From assembly GCA_019828595.1 (NCBI GenBank), contig JAHQRK010000004.1, positions 1,240,001 through 1,304,000 of the forward strand: 64,000 bases of DNA, given 5' to 3'. The translations under genes and the position numbers were made by a program. This document shows, piece by piece, positions 21,801 to 31,770 of this stretch; within the stretch, counting starts at the first letter, position 1; each line of letters opens with the position of its first letter. The notes under the pieces were generated by a model that was given only the letters and a program-made list of their open reading frames with translations, made no database searches and had not been told where the DNA came from. This DNA comes from Aphanomyces cochlioides. Lineage: Eukaryota > Oomycota > Saprolegniomycetes > Saprolegniales > Verrucalvaceae.

Positions 21801-22934
21801 AAAGCCTTATTGAGTAGCTGGTTTGAATCCCGCTGGACTCCGTACGGCTGTCCAAATCACATCTCATCTTTGGATGTTCCCCTTTGGCACAACTCGTATC
21901 TGCCTGGACTCGAAGACCTATACGATCAGTGCTCTACATCGACGCAAGACCAAGCCAATGTATTGGCTTCGCTTCACATCACGAAGTTGTCGCATTTGTT
22001 GACTCCGTGTCAGCGAGTTTGGCCAGCTTCGATCTTGTTCGACAAAATCAACCGTGCCTGCCGCCAAGCCAATTTTGTCCCTCCAACGAAACAATGGATC
22101 TCAATCTTGGTGACCAAGTTATCACGATTGTTTGAGATTGTTTCTGAAGAGGATGCTCCCGTGTTCCACTTGCCGACGCCAAGCTCTGAATGGATGGAAT
22201 GGCACTGGATAATTCACCCTGACTCGAGTCCGATCTTGTTGGCGCTTGCGACTTCGAAATCGGCTAAGATCAGAGCTTCTCCAGCTGTCAGCTCGTCCAT
22301 TCTTCCTACCAAGCATCTCAACCTGCCATCCAACTTTTACGAAGACCCCAAGCGCCTTACTCAACTTGCCGCCTTCCTCCAACCCGACCACATTCTCCCT
22401 CGATATGGAGAGTTCATTTTCAAGACCCTTCTCCGCGCCAACGCCATGCAATATCTGTTTCAGTACCAAGACCCCAAGCCGACGTGTGTCTTCTGTCGTG
22501 TCAATGAGACGTACGAGCATTTCCTGTTCTCTTGTGGATATGGTCAATCTGTTTGGTATTTCTTCAAGACAATCCAGCGACTGCTCGAGTGTTCCTTTCC
22601 GTCCACGTGTCTGGAAATGTTCTACGAGACGTCCAAGCCGTCCGATGGATACTACATCCGTGGCTATCTGAAGATCTGGCCGATTGTCCGAGCCTGCGTG
22701 TATTATCAAATATGGCTCCAACGTGCCGATCGCACCTTTCGACCCGACCTCACAGCGAAGAGTCCGATGGAAGTTGCCATTCATGCTGCCTCTTTGATCA
22801 AGCTACATCTACAACAGCTCCTGGTTGATCTCCCTCTCAAGAAGGGATACACCAAGGTATTCAATGTGCTCAAGCATCTATCTTCGGACCGCTGGTTACG
22901 TCAACACGCCATTCCTGACAGCGCCGTTTCATGA
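18880..22934 (+). pseudogene. ORF2 of unit 3, one-base frameshift in a C run
   Basis: The endonuclease and reverse transcriptase are intact in sequence through residue ~946 (start ATG 18880). At 21719-21723 there are five Cs where the intact copies have six, shifting the frame, and a stop follows at 21813. The C-terminal ~400 residues with the zinc motif continue in the other frame to 22934. Unit 3 differs from units 1 and 2 at several residues (Gln for Glu at FQQRASYF, Ser for Thr at KSPSFHN, Ala for Ser at RQDAVLV, Pro for His at KKGPKSQ). The same C6-to-C5 change occurs at 29179-29183 and 42846-42850. Confidence 0.9.
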
Positions 22935-23080
22935 GTGAGCTGACGGCTCACTCACTTTATCTCCTGTTCAATGACCACTTTGCCATATTCTGTTTTCCAA
23001 GTTCTATTTATACAGTACGAGGCAAATTAGTAAGTCATTAGGGCCTTTGCTCAAAAATAAGGTTAATACAACTCATTTAA

Positions 23081-23380
23081 CCATGATCCAGAGCCATGGC
23101 GCAATGTTTGACGCTTTGTGATGATACGACAAGCCACGTGGTCAGCCTGTGGAACGTGTGGCATGTGCGTCGCCTTCCAATGACGAAGACCCGCCAAGGT
23201 GGACGAACAAAAGATGTAGTCAAGTCGGTTGGTGAGTGTGGGACTTGTGAAGGCTCGTGCCACGGGGTTTTGACGGCGAAACAGATCCACCAGAGACAAA
23301 CTGTGCATCCATTGTTCCAGTTGAAGGGTGCCGGCCATGGTGGAGGTACTGGGTCTCAACGAATCCAAATCTTTGTTGAG
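23081..23380 (-). mobile_element. LINE copy N, left piece (ORF2 endonuclease region)
   Basis: Minus-strand e4000 down to e3701, 300 bp, encoding ORF2 residues about 175-274 including RLDYIF and ADHVAC. It is the continuation of 31155-34870 beyond the S/T insertion. The duplicate CCAAATCTTTGTTGAG at 23365-23380 matches 31155-31170. Its left edge is the X insertion. Confidence 0.92.
23365..23380. repeat. Target-site duplication of the S/T composite (partner 31155-31170)
   Basis: CCAAATCTTTGTTGAG, 16 bp, exact and CC-initial, bounding 23381-31154. It shows that whatever first entered here arrived as a single retrotransposition event in copy N. Confidence 0.92.
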
Positions 23381-24133
23381 AGCTCTGAATGGATGGAATG
23401 GCACTGGATAATTCACCCTGACTCGAGTCCGATCTTGTTGGCGCTTGCGACTTCGAAATCGGCTAAGATCAGAGCTTCTCCAGCTGTCAGCTCGTCCATT
23501 CTTCCTACCAAGCATCTCAACCTGCCATCCAACTTTTACGAAGACCCCAAGCGCCTTACCCAACTTGCCGCCTTCCTCCAACCCGACCACATTCTCCCTC
23601 GATATGGAGAGTTCATTTTCAAGACCCTTCTCCGCGCCAACGCCATGCAATATCTGTTTCAGTACCAAGACCCCAAGCCGACGTGTGTCTTCTGTCGTGT
23701 CAATGAGACGTACGAGCATTTCCTGTTCTCTTGTGGATATGGTCAATCTGTTTGGTATTCCTTCAAGACAATCCAGCGACTGCTCGAGTGTTCCTTTCCG
23801 TCCACGTGTCTGGAAATGTTCTACGAGACGCCCAAGCCGTCCGATGGATACTACATCCGTGGCTATCTGAAGATCTGGCCGATTGTCCGAGCCTGCGTGT
23901 ATTATCAAATATGGCTCCAACGTGCCGATCGCACCTTTCGACCCGACCTCACAGCGAAGAGTCCGATGGAAGTTGCCATTCATGCTGCCTCTTTGATCAA
24001 GCTACATCTACAACAGCTCCTGGTTGATCTCCCTCTCAAGAAGGGATACACCAAGGTATTCAATGTGCTCAAGCATCTATCTTCGGACCCCTGGTTACGT
24101 CAACACATCATTCCTGACAGCGTCGTTTCATGA
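23381..24133 (+). pseudogene. ORF2 C-terminal fragment (residues 1102-1351)
   Basis: Open from the truncation point to the TGA at 24131-24133. It contains the zinc motif CVFCRVNETYEHFLFSC and the C-terminal tail, but no catalytic domain. One visible change from most copies is Ser for Phe in VWYSFK. It is non-functional as a polymerase. Confidence 0.88.
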
Positions 24134-24279
24134 GAGAGCTGACGGCTCACTCACTTCATCTCCTGTTCAATGACCACTTTGCCATATTCTGTTTTCCAAA
24201 TTCTATTTATACAGTACGAGGCAAAATAGTAAGTCATTAGGGCCTTTGCTCAAAAATAAGGTTAATACAACTCATTTAA
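23381..24279 (+). mobile_element. LINE copy S left part, fused to a second 3' end (e6482-e7380)
   Basis: A 5'-truncated plus copy of exactly 899 bp. It ends at 24279, but the next bases are ORF1 sequence (e1118) of copy T rather than the duplicate of its left flank. The left flank belongs to N and the right flank to T, so the segment is best read as a recombinant: the start of S joined to the 3' end of another copy that had inserted in T. Its 3' UTR has the GAGAGAGC and GGCAAAATAG variants that S's right-hand remnant lacks. Confidence 0.85.
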
Positions 24280-24280
24280 C

Positions 24281-26262
24281 CCCGGCAAGGATTCAGCTTC
24301 GTCCAAGAAAGATGCCAAGCAAGGCAATGCCCCCAAAGGCGCGAAACATCGCAACACTGGTGCTCATGCTATTGCCGATGACGATATTGCGCAATGCGAG
24401 GCCATGGCGGACGCATTCTACAAAGACTCTGGTGACATGGACGCCTTCATTGAAAACATTTTGCTCACCCCCCAGTCCCAAGTGTACGAGCTCACAGTCA
24501 AGTTGGGCGAAGGCTACAAGGACTGGTCCGAAAAAGTCATCTGCGATCAATTTGTCAAGGAAAATCCTGGTTCGTTATGGGGCTCCAAATTTCCGAACAT
24601 TTTGATCCACAAGAAGAACCCACAGACCATTGTGATCTCAAGTTACAACTTGTCTACGTGCGTGGAAATGGGAGGCACAACGTTTCGACTTGGTGGCAAA
24701 GACTTCCTGGTTCCCAAGTACTCGCGTTATGGCAACAACTACTATGTTACGTTCAACAAGGTCAGTCACCCTTCGATGGCCAAGGCAATTGTCAAGAAAA
24801 TGGCTGCATTGACCAAGTCAGTGATAGCAGCATTCAACCCTACTGCTGGTCAGAACATCAAGTCGCCGCATTTGAGAGTCATTTTCAAGTCGTCTGCGCC
24901 TCCTGCAGTGTTGGTGCCAAAATCCGGCGACGCACTACGCGAAATCACCATTACGGATCCGTCGGGTCAGCCTTTTGTCGTCGTGTTTCAGCACAAGATC
25001 GCTGCTCTGAACAAGACATTGCCTCCGTCGATTGTTTCACGACGTGCAGAGGCCAAGGCTGAAAAAGCGAAGGCAAAAGCGGCCAAGGCAGCGGCAAAAT
25101 CTCCTCCGTCAGGAGAAAAAGAACCTGAACCTGATGGAGACGATCATGATCAAGACCCTGGAACAAATGCGGAAGGCGAGGCCGACTCAACTGAGGCATC
25201 TGGAGATCGTCAAGATGAACAACCACAGCCAACAGCTCCTTCTCATGGCTCTGATGTCGATATGTCTGGTGACAGCGATCCCCCTAACAACAATGGACAA
25301 GACAAACAACAAGAAGATGTGGAAATGTCTACCAACGAATCGCCCGCTCTTGCTCCACCAAGTGAGCAGCCCAAGAACTCGCTGGACCTTCAATTGGTAA
25401 CGGGCTACCGGTCTGGACCAGCTCCAAAACGTACTTTGCCTTCGTCCCCACGTTTGGATCCCCTGCCGACATCCAACCGTTTTCAAATCCTCGAAGAAGA
25501 CGACGTGGAACTCTCGTTTGAAGACTTTGCAGTGCCTCGAATTGTATTGGAAGATTCAAGTGCGCCACGCCCGAAAAAGACCAAAGGCAAAGCGAAGAAA
25601 CAACGACTTAACAAGTCTGCTGCAGCCCACCTCGAATTGGCGAAGAAGATCATTCGAGACAAGAAAGTCGAAGGCAGTATCACCGAATGTCAACGCATTT
25701 TGCGAGATGATCCTCAGCTCGTTGCACATGCTATGTACGCACAAGATGAAGACCTCAGTTTGTTTCAGTCACTTGTTGCAACCAAGACTATTGAGCGCAA
25801 GATGGCTTTGTTAAAAGCTCAAGGCAAGCCTCACAACTACAAACATCACGTCAACTTCATGGCTCAATACAAGATTCACCCGTCAGAAATCTTGGAAGAA
25901 TTGACCACGGACATACCAGAGATCAAGCGCATCCTCTTTGCACTTGCTACGATTGACTTATTCCTCTCAAATCGGGCCCCAGACCTCTACACAAACTCGG
26001 AGGCACTGACTGTTCTATTGAACCAAGAAGCAACAAGATTGCCTGACACCAACTGCTTGACGGACTGGTCGCTGTTTGCTTTGATCGAAAACTTCAGCGA
26101 CAATCTCGAGAAGTTCACTTGCCGGCTCCCGTCTTGTCGGCCATCTCGATGCTCAAAAGCATCACCAACAATTACCACATCGACGAGCTCTGCAGCAAAG
26201 CTCACCACTCCATGAACGCCGACGAAATTGATCCCCTCGATTTGGAGGACGATCAACTCTAA
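24281..26262 (+). pseudogene. ORF1 of T, residues 353-1012, frameshifted
   Basis: Lacks the N-terminal third and any native start. The frame is open from 24281 through the central domain, the Ala/Lys segment and the basic patch. It is broken near 26118 where CACTTGCC replaces CACTTTGCC (one T lost, about residue 965). The shifted frame ends at 26215; the family stop is at 26260-26262. Other differences include Ala for Ser in KKDAKQG and Arg for Gly in SGDRQDEQ. Confidence 0.87.
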
Positions 26263-26340
26263 GGCTTCTATCCCCTGCTTCAATCCATTTCAACCTCCCC
26301 TCTCACCCCTCCATTCTACTCATTTTCATCTGTACTCGTG

Positions 26341-29300
26341 ATGATTGACAACAACTTCTCCGATGTCCCAACTGAACTCGTGGACTGGGACCCACAAATC
26401 ATCTCCCTCAACACCAATGGCTTCTCCAACAGCCATCGGTACATCCTCGACAAACTATCAAGTGTTCACGACGTTTCCTTTATCCAAGAAACCCGTTTCC
26501 GCACGCCATGTCTCCACGACCGTGTTGCGTTCCATTGGCAACGCATCACAAACCACGAAGGCTCTTTGTTCTTTGAAGAGCCTATTTACCCTGAAGTATC
26601 CACGTCGCCAGCCACTGGAGGTCTGGCTACGTTGATACATCCTCACTCTCCTTTGAAGAACGCCACTCAAGTCCCTCATGACAACCCAGTGCTTCGTGGT
26701 CGTTATCTACAAGTGCGATGTACTCTGGGTCCACTGACAGTCGTTCTCCACAATATCTATGCGCCGGCAGCCTTCCAAGAACGAGCAAGTTACTTCGAAG
26801 AATTGCCACGCGACTTTCCTCCACATGCGCTCCACATTGTTGGAGGAGATTTCAACTGCACTCTCAACAAAGATTTGGATTCGTTGAGACCCAGTACCTC
26901 CACCATGGCCGGCACCCTTCAACTGGAACAATGGATGCACAGTTTGTCTCTGGTGGATCTGTTTCGCCGTCAAAACCCCGTGGCACGAGCCTTCACAAGT
27001 CCCACACTCACCAACCGACTTGACTACATCTTTTGTTCGTCCACCTTGGCGGGACTTTGTCATTGGAAGGCGACGCACATGCCACACGTTCCACAGGCTG
27101 ACCACGTGGCTTGTCGTATCATCACAAAGCGTCAAACATTGCGCCATGGCTCTGGATCATGGAAAGCTCCAACTTGGCTACTTCGTCTACCACGAGCGGC
27201 CGAGATTGTTCATGGATGTCTGGATCGATTTTTGGACAAGTCTCCAACATTCCACAATATCTCCAAGGCCTACGACATGCTGGTCAATGATATCCGCTCC
27301 CAACTCAAAGAATTCCATTCTCAACGATTGGAGAAACAACGTCTGCCGTTGAAGAAGTTAGCTGTCGAGATCGCTTCGCTTTTGCAAGTCCCCAACATGC
27401 GTCAAGATGCAGTGCTGGTGGATCGAGTGCGAGACCTTCAAAAGCAAATTCACGAGCTGCAAGATCGAGACAAGCAGTTTCGTCAAGACCAGGCGTTCCA
27501 ACTTCACTTGTACAAAGCAGAGCGCTCGTCCAAGTTCCACTTCATGTCCCCTGTCCCTACCCCCTTGAAGAAGACAGTCTTCAAAGAGTTGGTGGATGTC
27601 AATGGAAATGTTGTCTCCAATCAACAAGGCATGTCTGACGTCCTGGTCGACTACTACAAGGACTTGTTTGCAGCTCCCGAGGTGCAGCGATCTGGAGACG
27701 AAGTGTCGTCATTTCTGACCCCATTGACTCGACACAAGCAACTGCCAGAGCAAGCCCAGAAAGAGCTGTCGGCTCCCTTGCGCGCCAACGAGTTCTATCA
27801 TGCTATTCGACACAGCAGTTCGAACTCAGCGCCAGGTCCCAACGCTCTGCCATTCGAAGTCCTCAAACTTGCACCTCACAAGTGGTCGTTGGTATTGGAG
27901 CTGCTATTCACACACCAGCTCCATTCTCACCCTCGCTTGACTCCCATGCAACTTGTCAGTACGCTGGTGTTGCTGCACAAGAAAGGCCCCAAGTCACAGG
28001 CCAAGAACTATCGGCCCATTAGCCTACTCAACACGGATGTGAAAATCCTGACGAGTATTCTGGCTTATCGACTCCAGCGCCACATTCGACACATCATCCA
28101 CCCGGACCAGCAAGGCTTTATCCGTCGAAGCAATATCCAAACCAATATTGCACGACTGGATGACATGCTGCACCACATCAAACTACACAGTCCGTCCTCG
28201 ATGGTGGCACTGCTTGACTTTGAGAAAGCTTTTGATCGCGTGGACCACGCGTACTTGCTCCGCGTCCTCCGTCACTATGGCTTTCCCGAAACCTTTGTTG
28301 ACATGGTTCGCGTACTGTACTCGGGCCGCAAGTCTCGCATCTTGGTGAACGGCTTCTTGTCCAAGCCAGTTCACATCTCACGCGGTGTGTTGCAAGGTGA
28401 TCCACTGTCGCCACTTCTGTTTGTGATCGCTTTGGAACCGATGTGCCAACTCCTACGGCAACACTCCAACTATGGCATCAAGTGTGGGGATCGCTACCAC
28501 ACTGGGAGTTACTTTGCCGACGACTCGCAACTCTATGCGGCAAATGAGACGTGCCTCCACCGGCAGCTTGCATTGGTTCAAACCTTTTGCGACAAGTCTG
28601 GTTTCCGACTCAACGTAGACAAGACCCAAATTCTGACCTACAGCCAGTTGAATGGGAACCTTGCCTCACTACAAGTTACTTCCGACAGTCCCGTGAAGGC
28701 TCTTGGTATCTTGGTTGCGCCCAATCTTTCTCCATTGGCACGTTTCAATTACGTGTTTGAGAAGTTTGTGGCTCGCTTGTCTTTGTGGCTCTACAAGGCT
28801 CGAACCATGGCCGGAAAAGTCACTATCCTGCACAGCATATGTCTGCCTGTGTTATGGTACCAACTGGCTTTTGTCCCTGCCGACAAAGACCTGGCCAAAA
28901 AGATCGACAAGGCCATGCTTCAATTTATGCATGGTGAAGAAATCAACCCATCCTCCTCTGTCCATGGCCTCCGTTTGATCAAAAAGGAGATCCTATTCAT
29001 GCCGAAGAAGTCCGGTGGCTTAGGCCTGCACCATGCACTTGCTTTATGGCAACAACACAACCGCTCTGTCATGATCAGATGCATTCAAGCCATCACCACC
29101 CCCCCCACAAGTCTGCCATGTCTGCCTGGATTACGCCGGGCTATACTCTCCTCGAGAAGGCTTTTCATCCATGGGGTTCCCCCGAGATCTCCTCTTGGCA
29201 AATGGCTCTTCTGCATTCATCAGACAACTGTACAAGAATCCCAATATCACTCCAATGTGGAAAGCCTTATTGAGTAGCTGGTTTGAATCCCGCTGGACTC

Positions 29301-30394
29301 CGTACGGCTGTCCAAATCACATCTCATCTTTGGATGTTCCCCTTTGGCACAACTCGTATCTGCCTGGACTCGAAGACCTATACGATCAGTGCTCTACATC
29401 GACGCAAGACCAAGCCAATGTATTGGCTTCGCTTCACATCACGAAGTTGTCGCATTTGTTGACTCCGTGCCAGCGAGTTTGGCCAGCTTCGATCTTGTTC
29501 GACAAAATCAACCGTGCCTGCCGCCAAGCCAATTTTGTCCCTCCAACGAAACAATGGATCTCAATCTTGGTGACCAAGTTATCACGATTGTTTGAGATTG
29601 TTTCTGAAGAGGATGCTCCCGTGTTCCACTTGCCGACGCCAAGCTCTGAATGGATGGAATGGCACTGGATGATTCACCCTGACTCGAGTCCGATCTTGTT
29701 GGCGCTTGCGACTTCGAAATCGGCTAAGATCAGAGCTTCTCCAGCTGTCAGCTCGTCCATTCTTCCTACCAAGCATCTCAACCTGCCATCCAACTTTTAC
29801 GAAGACCCCAAGCGCCTTACCCAACTTGCCGCCTTCCTCCAACCCGACCACATTCTCCCTCGATATGGAGAGTTCATTTTCAAGACCCTTCTCCGCGCCA
29901 ACGCCATGCAATATCTGTTTCAGTACCAAGACCCCAAGCCGACGTGTGTCTTCTGTCGTGTCAATGAGACGTACGAGCATTTCCTGTTCTCTTGTGGATA
30001 TGGTCAATCTGTTTGGTATTTCTTCAAGACAATCCAGCGACTGCTCGAGTGTTCCTTTCCGTCCACGTGTCTGGAAATGTTCTACGAGACGCCCAAGCCG
30101 TCCGATGGATACTACATCCGTGGCTATCTGAAGATCTGGCCGATTGTCCGAGCCTGCGTGTATTATCAAATATGGCTCCAACGTGCCGATCGCACCTTTC
30201 GACCCGACCTCACAGCGAAGAGTCCGATGGAAGTTGCCATTCATGCTGCCTCTTTGATCAAGCTACATCTACAACAGCTCCTGGTTGATCTCCCTCTCAA
30301 GAAGGGATACACCAAGGTATTCAATGTGCTCAAGCATCTATCTTCGGACCCCTGGTTACGTCAACACGCCATTCCTGACAGTGTCGTTTCATGA
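26341..30394 (+). pseudogene. ORF2 of T, two frameshifts
   Basis: From the ATG at 26341 the endonuclease and RT motifs are present and in frame to about residue 920. At ~29100 the CACCCCACCCCACAAG region has become a run of Cs one base shorter, and at 29179-29183 a C6 run is C5. Together these two losses leave the zinc-motif part in a third frame, which continues to the TGA at 30392-30394. Single-residue changes include Cys for Ser at TPCLHD and Cys for Arg at GLCHWK. The RT domain sequence itself is intact, so the breaks look recent. Confidence 0.88.
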
Positions 30395-30539
30395 GTGAGC
30401 TGACGGCTCACCACTTCATCTCCTGTTCAATGACCACTTTGCCATATTCTGTTTTCCAAGTTCTATTTATACAGTACGAGGCAAATTAGTAAGTCATTAG
30501 GGCCTTTGCTCAAAAATAAGGTTAATACAACTCATTTAA

Positions 30540-31154
30540 CCAAGACCCCAAGCCGACGTGTGTCTTCTGTCGTGTCAATGAGACATACGAGCATTTCCTG
30601 TTCTCTTGTGGATATGGTCAATCTGTTTGGTATTTCTTCAAGGCGATCCAGCGACTGCTCGAGTGTTCCTTTCCGTCCACGTGTCTGGAAATGTTCTACG
30701 AGACGCCCAAGCCGTCCGATGGATACTACATCCGTGGCTATCTGAAGATCTGGCCGATTGTCCGAGCCTGCGTGTATTATCAAATATGGCTCCAACGTGC
30801 CGATCGCACCTTTCGACCCGACCTCACAGCGAAGAGTCCGATGGAAGTTGCCATTCATGCTGCCTCTTTGATCAAGCTACATCTACAACAGCTCCTGGTT
30901 GATCTCCCTCTCAAGAAGGGATACACCAAGGTATTCAATGTGCTCAAGCATCTATCTTCGGACCGCTGGTTACGTCAACACGCCATTCCTGACAGCGCCG
31001 TTTCATGAGTGAGCTGACGGCTCACTCACTTCATCTCCTGTTCAATGACCACTTTGCCATATTCTGTTTTCCAAGTTCTATTTATACAGTACGAGGCAAA
31101 TTAGTAAGTCATTAGGGCCTTTGCTCAAAAATAAGGTTAATACAACTCATTTAA
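30540..31154 (+). mobile_element. LINE copy S, right remnant (e6766-e7380)
   Basis: 615 bp, an exact length match to the end of the element. It begins with CCAAGACCCC after T's 3' end and ends at 31154. It is followed by CCAAATCTTTGTTGAG, the right-hand target duplicate in N. It supplies the true 3' end of S. Confidence 0.9.
30541..31008 (+). pseudogene. ORF2 C-terminal fragment (residues 1197-1351)
   Basis: 155 codons from QDPKPTCVFC through the zinc motif to the TGA at 31006-31008. No start codon and no catalytic domain. It shares Arg in SSDRWLRQH with unit 3 of X. Confidence 0.85.
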
Positions 31155-31692
31155 CCAAATCTTTGTTGAGAGTGCAGTTGAAATCTCCTCCAACAATGTG
31201 GAGCGCATGTGGAGGAAAGTCGCGTGGCAATTCTTCGAAGTAACTTGCTCGTTCTTGGAAGGCTGCCGGCGCATAGATATTGTGGAGAACGACTGTCAGT
31301 GGACCCAGAGTACATCGCACTTGTAGATAACGACCACGAAGCACTGGGTTGTCATGAGGGATTTGAGTGGCGTTCTTCAAAGGAGAGTGAGGATGTATCA
31401 ACGTAGCCAGACCTCCAGTGGCTGGCGACGTGGATACTTCAGGGTAAATAGGCTCTTCAAAGAACAAAGAGCCTTCGTGGTTTGTGATGCGTTGCCAATG
31501 GAACGCAACACGGTCGTGGAGACTTGGCGTGCGGAAACGGGTTTCTTGGATAAAGGAAACGTCGTGAACACTTGATAGTTTGTCGAGGATGTACCGATGA
31601 CTGTTGGAGAAGCCATTGGTGTTGAGGGAGATGATTTGTGGGTCCCAGTCCACGAGTTCAGTTGGGACATCGGAGAAGTTGTTGTCACTCAT
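31155..31692 (-). pseudogene. ORF2 N-terminal fragment of N (residues 1-179)
   Basis: Starts at the ATG at 31692-31690 (MSDNNFSDVPTELVDWDPQ; Ser at position 2 where other copies have Ile). It includes endonuclease E50 and GGDFN at 168-172, then is cut by the S/T insertion; residues about 175-274 continue at 23081-23380. Open but not functional. Confidence 0.88.
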
Positions 31693-31770
31693 CACGAGTA
31701 CAGATGAAAATGAGTAGAATGGAGGGGTCAGAGGGGAGGTTGAAATGGATTGAAGCAGGGGATAGAAGCC

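Larger units (their letters stand above)
18028..23080 (+). mobile_element. LINE copy X unit 3 (e2326-e7380)
   Basis: Third head-to-tail unit, 5,053 bp, two bases shorter than unit 2 because of the two frameshifts noted for its genes. It ends at 23080 and is followed by CCATGATCCAGAGCC of copy N (minus strand). This marks the right edge of the X insertion in N; X's left edge is off the window. Confidence 0.92.
24280..30539 (+). mobile_element. LINE copy T (e1118-e7380)
   Basis: Starts inside ORF1 at CCCGGCAAGG, directly after the 3' end at 24279 (with one extra C at 24280), and runs through ORF2 to its own 3' end at 30539. It is followed by CCAAGACCCC, the ORF2 3' part of S. T is therefore nested in S on its right side, while its left side was remodelled by recombination. 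The 3' hairpin is damaged (two bases missing near 30411). Confidence 0.88.

Noticed and set aside
23063..24133. Long open frames joining minus and plus element pieces (306 and 345 codons)
   Set aside because: They cross the insertion junction at 23380/23381 and fuse antisense and sense fragments by chance; not genes.
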